Origin: Neobacillus sp. FSL H8-0543
GTDB lineage: Bacteria; Bacillota; Bacilli; Bacillales; Cytobacillaceae
Direction: 5' to 3'
DNA: 64,000 bases
Assembly (NCBI RefSeq): GCF_038592905.1
Contig: NZ_CP151943.1
Coordinates: 4,104,501 to 4,168,500, forward strand
Position 1 is the first letter of the stretch. Every line of letters begins with the position of its first letter. Position numbers and translations under genes: made by a program. The notes under the pieces were generated by a model. That model was not told the origin of the DNA. It made no database searches and saw only the letters and a program-made list of their open reading frames with translations. Of this stretch, positions 40,382-49,009 are shown piece after piece.

Positions 40382-41731
40382 ATGACTTCAACTAGGAAAA
40401 ATGTGCGTGAAACGGCAATGGATCTTCTCACTGCTATTGAAAAAAACCAATCATACAGTAATTTGCTGTTAAACAAAACGATTGAAAAAAACCAGCTGCC
40501 CCAAAAGGATATTGGTTTATTAACAGAACTAACATACGGGACCCTGCAGCGAAGAATGGCACTTGATTTCTTTTTACAGCCGTTTATTAAATCGAATAAA
40601 AAATTAGAAAATTGGGTTCTTCATTTATTGAGATTAACCCTTTATCAGATGGTTTATCTTGATAAAATTCCAGATAGAGCGGCTATTTTTGAAGCAGTTG
40701 AGATTGCAAAAAAACGCGGCCACAAAGGAATTTCCGGTATGGTAAATGGTGTGTTAAGAAGTATACAGCGACAGGGTTTACCGTCATTGGCTGAAGTGGC
40801 TGACTCCATTGAAAGGCTGTCGATTGAAACAAGCCACCCAAAATGGCTTGTTGAAAGATGGGTAAATCAGTTTGGTTTTGAAAAAACAAAGGAAATGTGC
40901 GAAGTGAACCTAACTGTTCCTATGCAAACAGCAAGAGTAAATAGAACAAAAACAACAAGAGCTGATTGTATCAGTCTGCTTATTGATGAGGGATATCAAA
41001 TCGAGGAAAGCTCGGTTATTCCTGATTCAATTAGAGCATTAAAAGGGAATCTGGCCTCCTCTAAGGCCTTTAAGGATGGTTTGCTTTCTATCCAAGATGA
41101 GAGCTCGATGCTTGCTGCCTACGCACTCGGGGCTAAGGAAGATGAAATCGTTCTTGATGCTTGTGCAGCACCAGGAGGAAAAAGTACACATATAGCTGAA
41201 CGCATGGGGAATTCGGGGGAAGTGGTTTCTCTTGATCTTCATGAACACAAAGTTAAACTAATCAATGATAATTCTAAGCGCTTAGGTTTGGATAATATTA
41301 AAACAATCGTAATGGATTCCAGACAAGTAGGGGAACACTTTGAAGAAGAGTCCTTTGATCGGGTGCTGCTTGATGCACCATGCACAGGACTCGGCGTAAT
41401 GAGAAGAAAGCCTGACATGAAATATACAAAAAAAGAACAGGATATATTCCAGTTAAGTAGTATTCAGCAAAATCTGCTAAAATCTGTATCCGCTTTAGTG
41501 AAAAAAGGTGGCGTTCTTGTCTATAGTACGTGTACAGTAGATAAAGAGGAAAATGAAAATACAGTCAAGGTGTTTTTGGAGAATAACCCTCACTTTGAAG
41601 AGGATGATACATTCAAGAATCGTATGCCTGAAGCAATTCAACCATTGATTACAGGTGGTTTTTTACAAATTTTCCCTCAAGACTTTGGGTCTGACGGATT
41701 CTTTATTGCATGCTTAAGAAAGAAGGTGTAA
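40382..41731 (+). CDS. rsmB: RsmB, 16S rRNA m5C methyltransferase
   Basis: RsmB methylates C967 (E. coli numbering) of 16S rRNA with SAM. The 449-aa protein has an N-terminal NusB-like RNA-binding domain (about 1-130) and a Fmu/NOL1 methyltransferase domain with the SAM site DACAAPGGKSTHIAERM, DAPCTGLGVMRRKPD and the catalytic Cys in YSTCTVDKEENE. GGAG lies just before the ATG. In B. subtilis the gene is called yloM. Confidence 0.96.
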   Translation: MTSTRKNVRETAMDLLTAIEKNQSYSNLLLNKTIEKNQLPQKDIGLLTELTYGTLQRRMALDFFLQPFIKSNKKLENWVLHLLRLTLYQMVYLDKIPDRAAIFEAVEIAKKRGHKGISGMVNGVLRSIQRQGLPSLAEVADSIERLSIETSHPKWLVERWVNQFGFEKTKEMCEVNLTVPMQTARVNRTKTTRADCISLLIDEGYQIEESSVIPDSIRALKGNLASSKAFKDGLLSIQDESSMLAAYALGAKEDEIVLDACAAPGGKSTHIAERMGNSGEVVSLDLHEHKVKLINDNSKRLGLDNIKTIVMDSRQVGEHFEEESFDRVLLDAPCTGLGVMRRKPDMKYTKKEQDIFQLSSIQQNLLKSVSALVKKGGVLVYSTCTVDKEENENTVKVFLENNPHFEEDDTFKNRMPEAIQPLITGGFLQIFPQDFGSDGFFIACLRKKV

Positions 41732-41734
41732 CAG

Positions 41735-42826
41735 GTGGATCAATTAAACACAACTGAGAAGAAAACAACATTGGAAACAAATAAAACTTCTATTTATTCC
41801 CTAGAGCTCCACATGTTAAAGGAATGGCTGACAGAGAATGGTGAAAAACCCTTCCGTGCCGAGCAAATATTTGAATGGCTTTATAAAAAAAGGGTGACTT
41901 CAATTGAAGACATGAGCAATTTATCAAAGGGATTGCGCGATAAACTTTCAGCGAACTTCGAAATTACTACACTAAAAACAGCAATTAAACAGACTTCCGC
42001 AGATGGAACCACGAAGTTCCTTTTTGAACTTCATGATGGTTATTCCATTGAAACTGTCCTGATGCGTCACGATTATGGCAATTCCGTTTGTGTAACAACT
42101 CAGGTTGGCTGCAGAATTGGATGTACATTTTGTGCCTCTACATTAGGAGGATTAAAGCGTCATTTAGAAGCAGGGGAAATCGTTGCTCAAGTAGTGACTG
42201 TCCAACAGGAGCTTGATGCAACAGACGAGCGGGTAGCCTCTGTTGTAATAATGGGGATTGGTGAACCATTTGATAATTATGACAATATGATGTCATTCTT
42301 AAAAATCATTAATCATGATAAAGGACTTACAATTGGAGCAAGGCATATAACCGTTTCTACGAGTGGGATTGTACCGAAAATATATCAATTTGCTGATGAG
42401 AATATGCAAATAAATTTTGCTATTTCCCTTCATGCCCCGAATACTGAATTAAGGTCAAGACTAATGCCGATTAACAAGGCTTATAAACTGGATGACTTAA
42501 TGAAATCGGTAAGGTACTATATTGATAAGACTGGTCGCCGGATTAGTTTTGAATACGGTCTTTTTGGTGGTGTAAATGATTCGGTAGAACATGCGGAAGA
42601 GTTGGCAGGGTTGTTAAAGGGTCTAAAATGCCATGTGAATCTTATTCCTGTTAATTATGTTCCAGAAAGAGATTATGTACGTACACCAAGAGATAAGATT
42701 TTTGCTTTTGAGAAAATATTGAAAAATCGTGGTATAAATGTAACTATTCGCCGGGAGCAGGGGTCTGACATTGATGCAGCATGTGGACAACTTCGTGCAA
42801 AGGAGCGAAAAGAGGAGACGAGGTGA
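41735..42826 (+). CDS. rlmN: RlmN, dual-specificity 23S rRNA/tRNA m2A methyltransferase
   Basis: RlmN is a radical SAM enzyme that methylates C2 of A2503 in 23S rRNA and of A37 in tRNA. The 363-aa protein shows the cluster motif [10 protein letters not shown] (about residues 126-135), [11 protein letters not shown] and the C-terminal Cys in [11 protein letters not shown] needed for resolution of the intermediate. The start is GTG at 41735, 3 nt after rsmB, with GAAGGTG upstream. The stop overlaps prpC by GTGA. Confidence 0.96.
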   Translation: MDQLNTTEKKTTLETNKTSIYSLELHMLKEWLTENGEKPFRAEQIFEWLYKKRVTSIEDMSNLSKGLRDKLSANFEITTLKTAIKQTSADGTTKFLFELHDGYSIETVLMRHDYGNSVCVTTQVGCRIGCTFCASTLGGLKRHLEAGEIVAQVVTVQQELDATDERVASVVIMGIGEPFDNYDNMMSFLKIINHDKGLTIGARHITVSTSGIVPKIYQFADENMQINFAISLHAPNTELRSRLMPINKAYKLDDLMKSVRYYIDKTGRRISFEYGLFGGVNDSVEHAEELAGLLKGLKCHVNLIPVNYVPERDYVRTPRDKIFAFEKILKNRGINVTIRREQGSDIDAACGQLRAKERKEETR

Positions 42827-43593
42827 CAAAAGTGAAGGCTGTATGTAGAACGGATAGAGGCAGAATCCGACAGAATAATGAAGATAGTGTTGGAACTTTT
42901 GTAAATAGAGACGGACATCGCCTTTCCATTGTAGCTGATGGAATGGGCGGCCACCGTGCAGGTGATGTCGCGAGTAAAATGACATTGGCCCATTTACAGG
43001 AAATGTGGGAGAAATCTGAAGGAATTAATACAGCTGATCAGGCAGAAGCATGGCTGAAGGCTCATATTTTACAGGTCAATAAGTTATTATTTGATCATTC
43101 AAATAACAACATGGAATGTGAAGGGATGGGGACTACAATTGAAGCAGTTATTGCGACCAATCAGTTTTCAACCATTGCTCATGTCGGAGACAGTCGTTGC
43201 TATATCTTAAACGATATCGGGTTTCAGCAATTGACAGAAGACCATACGCTAGTAAATGAATTAGTCCGCACCGGACAAATTTCAAAAGAAGATGCAGAGC
43301 ATCACCCAAGGAAAAATGTCATCCTGCGCGCGTTAGGAACAGAACAAGATATAAAAATTGATATTAAAACAATTATGTTTGAAGAAGGAGATTTTCTTCT
43401 TCTATGCTCTGATGGTTTGTCAAATAAGGTAAATGAGAACGAAATGGTTTCGATCCTTCAAAATGATGAATCGCTTGAACAAAAAGCCTCCACACTTATT
43501 AATCTTGCTAATGAAAATGGCGGAGAAGATAATATCACCCTTATCATATTAGAGTTCGATGCGGAAATTGAATTAGGTGATGAGAAATGTTAA
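42823..43593 (+). CDS. prpC: PrpC, PP2C-type Ser/Thr protein phosphatase
   Basis: PrpC dephosphorylates targets of PrkC. The 256-aa PPM enzyme carries the metal-binding motifs [37 protein letters not shown] and GGEDNIT. I start at the GTG at 42823: AGGAG is 5 nt upstream and the start overlaps the rlmN stop by 4 nt. The frame extending back to 42781 lies within rlmN. It overlaps prkC by 7 nt; the phosphatase-kinase pair is conserved across Firmicutes. Confidence 0.96.
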   Translation: MTKVKAVCRTDRGRIRQNNEDSVGTFVNRDGHRLSIVADGMGGHRAGDVASKMTLAHLQEMWEKSEGINTADQAEAWLKAHILQVNKLLFDHSNNNMECEGMGTTIEAVIATNQFSTIAHVGDSRCYILNDIGFQQLTEDHTLVNELVRTGQISKEDAEHHPRKNVILRALGTEQDIKIDIKTIMFEEGDFLLLCSDGLSNKVNENEMVSILQNDESLEQKASTLINLANENGGEDNITLIILEFDAEIELGDEKC

Positions 43594-45572
43594 TTGGAAA
43601 AAGATTAAGCGGTCGCTATAAAATACTGGAAATGATTGGCGGAGGTGGCATGGCGAATGTCTATCTTGCTCATGATATCATCCTTGACCGTGACGTTGCT
43701 GTTAAAATGCTTCGTCTGGATTTTGCAAATGATGATGAATTTATCCGGAGGTTTCACAGGGAAGCTCAATCTGCAACAAGTCTGGCACATCCAAATATTG
43801 TTAGTATTTATGATGTAGGAGAAGAAAGTGAACTTTACTACATTGTAATGGAATATGTTGAAGGTCAAACGTTAAAACAATACATACAACAAAATTCACC
43901 TATAAGGGTGGAAGACTCTGTAAGGATTATGAGACAGTTGACATCTGCAATCTCTCATGCCCATCAAAATCATATTATCCATCGTGATATAAAGCCACAT
44001 AATATTCTGGTTGACCGTGTTGGCGATGTGAAAATAACTGACTTTGGAATTGCAATGGCCCTTAGTGCAACAAGTATTACGCAAACCAATTCCGTGTTAG
44101 GATCTGTCCACTATTTATCACCGGAGCAGGCTCGCGGAGGGATGGCGAATCGGAAGTCTGATATTTATTCATTAGGAATTGTCATGTTTGAACTTTTGAC
44201 AGGAAGACTACCGTTTTCAGGTGAATCCGCAGTTTCGATTGCTTTAAAGCACCTCCAATCTGAAACACCGTCTGTTAGAAGATGGAATCCGAATATTCCA
44301 CAAAGTGTCGAAAATATCGTTTTAAAAGCAACGGCAAAGGACTCCTTTCATCGTTATAGCAGTGTTGAAGAAATGGAAGAAGATTTAAGGACTGCTTTAG
44401 ACTCGGAAAGAATACATGAACAAAAATTTGTTATTCCAATTGATAATGAAGCAACAAAAGCAATACCCGTAATAACGGATGACCGTCCCCTTCAAAACCA
44501 TGGTGAAACGTTAGTTCATAGTCAAGATAATAAAGATATTGGAAATGGGAAAAAAACAACGAAAAAGGGCAATAAAGGTAATAAACAGAAAAAAAGAAAA
44601 AAATGGCCTATTATTTTAATTTCTACTTTCATAATTTTGACATTATTAACGATTTTCACATTTACAATATTACCTGGATTGCTGACCGCAAAAGACGTAG
44701 AAATCCCAGATGTTAGTGGAATGGAATTGGATGAGGCCATTTCTAAGCTTGAATCTGAAGGTTTTCAGATTGGCAAAGAAATTGAATTAAGTGATGAAAA
44801 AATGGAAGAAGGCAAGGTTATTAAAACAGATCCTGAAAGCGGCAGTACCGTAAAAGAAAATTCTACTTCACCCATTAACATTTACGTTAGTTTGGGCAAG
44901 GAAAAATATGAACTTTCTGATTATGTTGGACGGAACTACAATACTGTTGCCCAGTTTTTGGATAATAAAAAGTTTAAGGATATTAAAATAGATGAGGTTT
45001 TCGATGATAGTGAACCAGGAACGATACTTAGTCAAGATCCTGAGGGCGGTCAAAAGGTAGTACCTGAAGAGACTGTGTTAGAGTTAGAGATAAGTAAAGG
45101 GCCAGAGGCGATAATCTTAAAGGACTTAACACAATATAGTTTAAAGGGAGCACAGGAGTATGCAGATTCTGTTGGTCTGTCTCTAGCATCGGAAGAAAAA
45201 TATAATGATCTGGTTCCTGCTGGAAATATCATTTCTCAATCACCTAAACCTGATACTAAAATGAAAAAAGGTGATAAGGTCTCGGTGGTAATATCTAAAG
45301 GGAAAGAAGAAAAACCGCCAAAACCTGTTACCAAGGAAATTTCAATTAAATACGAGCCAACGGAACCTGGTCAAGAACAGATGGTTCTCATTTATATTGA
45401 GGATATGAATCATCCTAATATGACCGTACCAGCCGATACATTTCCGATTATTTCCGATCAAAAGTATCCGATTGAATTACTCATTCCATTCGGAGGAAAA
45501 GCTAAATATATGGTTTTTCTTGATACGAGAGTAATTGCAGAAGAGACAATCTATTATCCCGAAACAGAATAA
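43587..45572 (+). CDS. prkC: PrkC, PASTA-domain Ser/Thr protein kinase
   Basis: PrkC is a membrane kinase that senses muropeptides and peptidoglycan and triggers spore germination in B. subtilis. The 661-aa protein has a Hanks-type kinase domain (about 10-270): GGGGMANVY, K40 in VAVKML, HRDIKPHN, TDFGIA and an activation loop SATSITQTNSV. A Lys-rich juxtamembrane stretch is followed by one membrane span (about 340-362) and three PASTA repeats (about 369-440, 441-508, 509-578). A C-terminal Ig-like part with PTEPGQEQMVLIYIED completes the chain. It is transcribed with prpC. Confidence 0.98.
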   Translation: MLIGKRLSGRYKILEMIGGGGMANVYLAHDIILDRDVAVKMLRLDFANDDEFIRRFHREAQSATSLAHPNIVSIYDVGEESELYYIVMEYVEGQTLKQYIQQNSPIRVEDSVRIMRQLTSAISHAHQNHIIHRDIKPHNILVDRVGDVKITDFGIAMALSATSITQTNSVLGSVHYLSPEQARGGMANRKSDIYSLGIVMFELLTGRLPFSGESAVSIALKHLQSETPSVRRWNPNIPQSVENIVLKATAKDSFHRYSSVEEMEEDLRTALDSERIHEQKFVIPIDNEATKAIPVITDDRPLQNHGETLVHSQDNKDIGNGKKTTKKGNKGNKQKKRKKWPIILISTFIILTLLTIFTFTILPGLLTAKDVEIPDVSGMELDEAISKLESEGFQIGKEIELSDEKMEEGKVIKTDPESGSTVKENSTSPINIYVSLGKEKYELSDYVGRNYNTVAQFLDNKKFKDIKIDEVFDDSEPGTILSQDPEGGQKVVPEETVLELEISKGPEAIILKDLTQYSLKGAQEYADSVGLSLASEEKYNDLVPAGNIISQSPKPDTKMKKGDKVSVVISKGKEEKPPKPVTKEISIKYEPTEPGQEQMVLIYIEDMNHPNMTVPADTFPIISDQKYPIELLIPFGGKAKYMVFLDTRVIAEETIYYPETE

Positions 45573-45613
45573 GGTAAGATAATCTTAATGAAAAATGGGC
45601 AAGGAGTGTGGCT

Positions 45614-46495
45614 ATGCCTGAAGGGAAAATTGTTAAAGCGTTAAGCGGTTTTTATTATGTGATTTCTAATGGCGAATTGACTCAGTGTCGCGGGAGGGGT
45701 ATTTTTCGCAAGAATAAAATCACCCCACTTGTTGGCGACGAAGTCGTTTTTCAAGCTGAAAATGAACGTGAAGGTTATATATTGGAAGTGAAGGATAGAA
45801 AAAATGAACTAGTTCGACCTCCAATCGCTAATGTTGATCAAGCTATTCTTGTCTTTTCGGCGGTAGAACCAGATTTTAGTACGACTTTGTTAGATCGTTT
45901 CCTAGTCCTGGTGGAATTTAATCGTATAAGTCCGCTTATTTGTATTACCAAAATAGATTTAACTGATGAAAAGCAAATGAAGGCAGTGGTAGAATATGCA
46001 GACCAATACAAAGAAATCGGTTATGATGTCCTTCTTACCTCATCTGAAACAGAAACGGGGATTGAGGCGTTAAGTCCGCATATCGAAAATAAAATCTCTG
46101 TGTTTGCTGGTCAATCTGGTGTCGGTAAGTCATCACTATTAAATGTTTTACGTCCAGACTTAGATATAAAAACGGATCATATATCCTCTCATTTAGGTAG
46201 AGGAAAGCATACAACCCGTCATGTTGAATTAATTACAGTTGGAAATGGCCTAATTGCTGATACACCAGGGTTTAGTTCTTTAGAATTCACGGATATTGAA
46301 GCAGAAGATTTACCATTTTGCTTTCCTGAAATAGCGAAGGAAGGTGAAAATTGTAAATTTCGTGCTTGTTTACATATTAGTGAACCAAAATGTGCGGTGA
46401 AAGCAGCAGTTGAATCTAAAGTAATTCCTGACTATCGCTATAAGCATTACGTTGATTTCTTACAGGAAATAAAAGAGAGAAAGCCGAGGTATTAA
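45614..46495 (+). CDS. rsgA: RsgA, ribosome small subunit-dependent GTPase (CpgA)
   Basis: RsgA checks 30S maturation; the Bacillus homologue CpgA (YloQ) also affects cell shape and is a PrkC substrate. The 293-aa protein is a circularly permuted GTPase: N-terminal OB fold, then G4 (TKIDL), G1 ([12 protein letters not shown]), G3 (DTPGFSS), and a zinc end with [15 protein letters not shown] start at the ATG at 45614, 7 nt after AAGGAG, because the in-frame GTG at 45608 abuts that site. It follows prkC, as in B. subtilis. Confidence 0.96.
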   Translation: MPEGKIVKALSGFYYVISNGELTQCRGRGIFRKNKITPLVGDEVVFQAENEREGYILEVKDRKNELVRPPIANVDQAILVFSAVEPDFSTTLLDRFLVLVEFNRISPLICITKIDLTDEKQMKAVVEYADQYKEIGYDVLLTSSETETGIEALSPHIENKISVFAGQSGVGKSSLLNVLRPDLDIKTDHISSHLGRGKHTTRHVELITVGNGLIADTPGFSSLEFTDIEAEDLPFCFPEIAKEGENCKFRACLHISEPKCAVKAAVESKVIPDYRYKHYVDFLQEIKERKPRY

Positions 46496-46497
46496 TA

Positions 46498-47142
46498 ATG
46501 GTGAAGATTGCACCGTCCATACTATCAGCGGATTTTGCAAAACTGGGAGAAGAGATTAAAGCAGTTGAACAGGGTGGAGCGGATTACATTCATATTGATG
46601 TAATGGATGGCCACTTCGTTCCAAACATTACAATTGGACCTCTAATTGTTGAGGCGGTTCGTCCGATAACTACACTTCCGCTCGATGTGCACCTTATGAT
46701 CGAAAACCCTGATCAATTTATTGAAGCGTTTGCTAAAGCGGGAGCGAATTATATAACCGTGCACGTTGAAGCATGCCGTCATCTCCATAGAACGATTCAG
46801 CTTATTAAATCATTCGGAATTAAAGCAGGTGTAGTGTTAAATCCAGCCACACCTGTAGATACAATCCAGCATATTCTAGGTGATATCGATATGGTATTGT
46901 TAATGTCGGTCAATCCAGGGTTTGGCGGGCAGAAGTTTATCCCTGAAGTCCTTCCGAAAATAAAGAAGGTAAGGGAAGTGGCTGCAGAAAAAGGATTAAC
47001 AATTGAAATTGAAATTGATGGCGGTGTTAATCCAGAAACCGCTAAATTATGTATAGAAGCAGGTGCAAATGTTCTCGTGGCAGGCTCTGCTATATACAAT
47101 GAAGAGGATTACACGAAAGCAATATCGTCAATAAGAGGATAA
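46498..47142 (+). CDS. rpe: Ribulose-phosphate 3-epimerase
   Basis: Rpe interconverts ribulose-5-P and xylulose-5-P in the pentose phosphate path. The 214-aa TIM barrel has [14 protein letters not shown], the metal/catalytic pair [33 protein letters not shown] and [12 protein letters not shown]. It begins 2 nt after rsgA, giving the conserved rsgA-rpe-thiN order. A hairpin follows the stop. Confidence 0.98.
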   Translation: MVKIAPSILSADFAKLGEEIKAVEQGGADYIHIDVMDGHFVPNITIGPLIVEAVRPITTLPLDVHLMIENPDQFIEAFAKAGANYITVHVEACRHLHRTIQLIKSFGIKAGVVLNPATPVDTIQHILGDIDMVLLMSVNPGFGGQKFIPEVLPKIKKVREVAAEKGLTIEIEIDGGVNPETAKLCIEAGANVLVAGSAIYNEEDYTKAISSIRG

Positions 47143-47149
47143 AAGCTTA

Positions 47150-47178
47150 AAAAGGCCGGCGTTATTAGCTGGCCTTTT
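47150..47178 (+). terminator. Hairpin after rpe
   Basis: AAAAGGCC (47150-47157) pairs with GGCCTTTT (47171-47178), with an inner GC/GC extension. The T tail is short, so it may only partly stop transcription into thiN. Confidence 0.65.
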
Positions 47179-47201
47179 GCATATAGAAAAGAGGTACTTT
47201 T

Positions 47202-47849
47202 ATGATTATTAATATAATGGCAGGAGGTCCGGAAGAACTTCTGCCTAACTTAAATAAATATAATGGGAAAAATGTATTTTGGGTAGGTGTAGACCGCGGG
47301 GTTCACAATCTATTAAAAGCAAATATTAAACCAATGATTGCTTTCGGAGATTTTGATTCGGTCACGGAAGAGGAATTTACTGAGATTGAATCAAAGGTAA
47401 ATGAAATGAAACTATATAAACCAGAAAAAGATGAGACTGATTTGGAGCTTGCTTTAAATTGGGCAGTCGAACAAGAACCTGATTCCATTCGGATATTTGG
47501 TGCCACCGGCGGCAGAATCGATCATTTATTTGCCAATGTTCAATTATTGGTCAATCCAATAATTGAGGGGAAATCAATACCAATCATTTTGATTGATTGT
47601 CAAAATATCGTATTTGTCAAAGGTTCAGGAAGCTATAAAATAGAAAAAATGTCAGATAAAAAATATATATCATTTATTCCTGTTACCTTTAATATCAAGG
47701 ATCTCACCCTTCAGGGCTTTAAATACCCGTTGAAGAATCGTCATATTTCTATTGGCTCCACATTATGTATTAGTAATGAACTTATTAGTGATTATGGTAC
47801 TTTTTCATTTTCCGAAGGCATATTATTAGTGATAAGAAGTGATGATTAA
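47202..47849 (+). CDS. thiN: Thiamine diphosphokinase
   Basis: ThiN (YloS) converts thiamine to thiamine pyrophosphate. The 215-aa protein has the N-terminal catalytic motifs GVDRGV, AFGDFDSVTEEE and EKDETDLELAL, then GATGGRIDHLFANVQLL, and a C-terminal thiamine-binding beta domain. AAAGAGG lies about 9 nt before the ATG. No TPP riboswitch is seen upstream, in keeping with a salvage enzyme. Confidence 0.95.
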   Translation: MIINIMAGGPEELLPNLNKYNGKNVFWVGVDRGVHNLLKANIKPMIAFGDFDSVTEEEFTEIESKVNEMKLYKPEKDETDLELALNWAVEQEPDSIRIFGATGGRIDHLFANVQLLVNPIIEGKSIPIILIDCQNIVFVKGSGSYKIEKMSDKKYISFIPVTFNIKDLTLQGFKYPLKNRHISIGSTLCISNELISDYGTFSFSEGILLVIRSDD

Positions 47850-47947
47850 TAGGCATTATAAAAGTGGTACTAATTTCGTTCGTAGGAATAAAATAGTAAG
47901 GGCGTACGAGAGAAGTTTAGATGTGTGAGATGGTGAGGAGGGACATT

Positions 47948-48031
47948 ATGAAATTTTATACGATTAAACTGCCGAAGTTCTTAGGCGGACTTGTCCGAGC
48001 GATGATTGGTGCATTTAAAAAGAATGATTAG
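47948..48031 (+). CDS. spoVM: SpoVM, spore coat localisation peptide
   Basis: SpoVM is a 27-residue amphipathic peptide that recognises the positively curved forespore membrane, recruits SpoIVA and interacts with FtsH. It reads MKFYTIKLPKFLGGLVRAMI and ends GAFKKND. Pro9, important for its unusual insertion, is kept, and the peptide is one residue longer than the 26-aa B. subtilis form. GAGGAGGG lies 6-7 nt before the ATG. It was found by reading the thiN-rpmB gap. Expression would be sigma-E dependent by analogy; I could not pick out a convincing promoter. Confidence 0.96.
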   Translation: MKFYTIKLPKFLGGLVRAMIGAFKKND

Positions 48032-48079
48032 AAAAGAAGAGCCTGGATGCACGCGTTTCTAAAAAAGTTCAAAACCGTT

Positions 48080-48108
48080 TTAGCACCTATTTAATTAGGT
48101 GCTTTTTA
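48080..48108 (+). terminator. Terminator after spoVM
   Basis: The stem AGCACCTA / TAGGTGCT (48082-48089 with 48096-48103) has a 6-nt loop and is followed by T5. Confidence 0.85.
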
Positions 48109-48142
48109 TTTAATCAAATTTGGGAAGAATAGATATATAGAA

Positions 48143-48166
48143 AGAGCACCCTAAATTAGGATGCTC
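48143..48166 (-). terminator. Hairpin downstream of rpmB
   Basis: GAGCACCCTA pairs with TAGGATGCTC (48143-48166) around a 4-nt AAAT loop. On the reverse strand it follows the rpmB stop but has only a broken T run (TTTCT). Confidence 0.6.
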
Positions 48167-48174
48167 GCACATTT

Positions 48175-48363
48175 TTAAACGCGTTCTACTTTACCGGATT
48201 TTAATGCTCTTGCAGAAACCCAAACACGCTTAGGCTTTCCATCAACAAGAATACGTACTTTTTGTAGGTTAGCACCCCATGTACGCTTGTTAGCGTTCAT
48301 AGCGTGTGAACGTGCATTACCAGATGTTGTTTTTCTTCCAGTTACAACACATTTACGTGGCAT
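48175..48363 (-). CDS. rpmB: 50S ribosomal protein L28
   Basis: L28 is a component of the large ribosomal subunit. The 62-aa product has [20 protein letters not shown] and [19 protein letters not shown]. The first Cys is kept, but the second zinc Cys pair of C+ forms is absent. I start at the ATG complementary to 48361-48363, with GGAGGG upstream; an earlier in-frame start would add residues over that site. It is the second reverse-strand housekeeping gene of the window, in the same inverted position as in B. subtilis. Confidence 0.97.
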   Translation of the reverse strand: MPRKCVVTGRKTTSGNARSHAMNANKRTWGANLQKVRILVDGKPKRVWVSARALKSGKVERV

Positions 48364-48430
48364 AATGATTCCCTCCTTATTACCAAAAGCTTTATACAGC
48401 ATTTCCGTTATTGTCTAAAGATACTTTAAT

Positions 48431-48459
48431 AATTTATCATACAACCCATTTGAATGCAA
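48431..48459 (-). promoter_or_regulatory. Sigma-A-type promoter of rpmB
   Basis: On the reverse strand, TTGCAT (complement of 48454-48459) and TAAATT (complement of 48431-48436) are 17 bp apart, about 65 nt before the rpmB start. Confidence 0.6.
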
Positions 48460-48491
48460 TAGTGTTTAATAAACCCTTCAAGAAAAATACC

Positions 48492-48583
48492 TTGACATGC
48501 ATTTTATTTTGATTCAGTTTATAATAAGTACCAAGTATGACTTTCAAAATACACTTGACTATAGTAAAATGTTTTTAGTCAAG
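48492..48583 (+). promoter_or_regulatory. Promoter and possible operator region of yloU-fakA
   Basis: TTGACA (48492-48497) and TATAAT (48520-48525) are present but 22 bp apart. Directly after the -10 is AAGTACCAAGTATGA (48526-48540), which resembles the FapR operator core seen at 52911. A perfect 8-bp inverted repeat (CTTGACTA 48554-48561, TAGTCAAG 48576-48583) lies before the ribosome site. Regulation is inferred. Confidence 0.4.
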
Positions 48584-48611
48584 GAGCAATTTCCATAAGG
48601 GGGAACGATTC

Positions 48612-48974
48612 ATGTCCATTGAATTAAAAACCAAGTACGGACAAATTGATATTTCAAATGAAGTAATCGCCACCATCGCTGGAGGAGCCGCGATCGATTG
48701 TTATGGGATCGTCGGTATGGCTTCAAAGAATCAAATTAAAGACGGTCTTACGGAGATTTTACGTAAAGAAAATTTTACTCGCGGTGTTATTGTTCGCCAG
48801 GAGAATGAAGAAGTACATATTGATATGTATATTATTGTTAGCTATGGAACGAAAATTTCCGAGATTGCCCACAATGTGCAATCAATGGTTAAATACACAC
48901 TCGATAAGACCGTTGGACTTGCCGTTGACTCGGTAAATATTTACGTTCAGGGAGTTCGTGTGACGAACCCGTAA
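48612..48974 (+). CDS. yloU: YloU, Asp23/Gls24 family envelope stress protein
   Basis: This 120-aa Asp23-family protein (KTKYGQIDISNEVIATIAGGAA, YGIVGMASKNQIKDG, INIYVQGVRV-type end) has homologues linked to cell-envelope and alkaline stress. It is almost invariably next to fakA in Firmicutes, but its role in fatty-acid use is not defined. AAGGGGG lies about 8 nt before the ATG. It heads the transcript and is divergent from rpmB. Confidence 0.93.
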   Translation: MSIELKTKYGQIDISNEVIATIAGGAAIDCYGIVGMASKNQIKDGLTEILRKENFTRGVIVRQENEEVHIDMYIIVSYGTKISEIAHNVQSMVKYTLDKTVGLAVDSVNIYVQGVRVTNP

Positions 48975-49009
48975 GTTCGTGAACGAACCTCAAGTTAGGA
49001 GGAAAGTTT

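Noticed and set aside
42623..42993. Overlapping reverse ORFs of 106-120 codons at rlmN/prpC
   Set aside because: They lie antisense to two well-conserved coding regions, with no ribosome site or recognisable domain.
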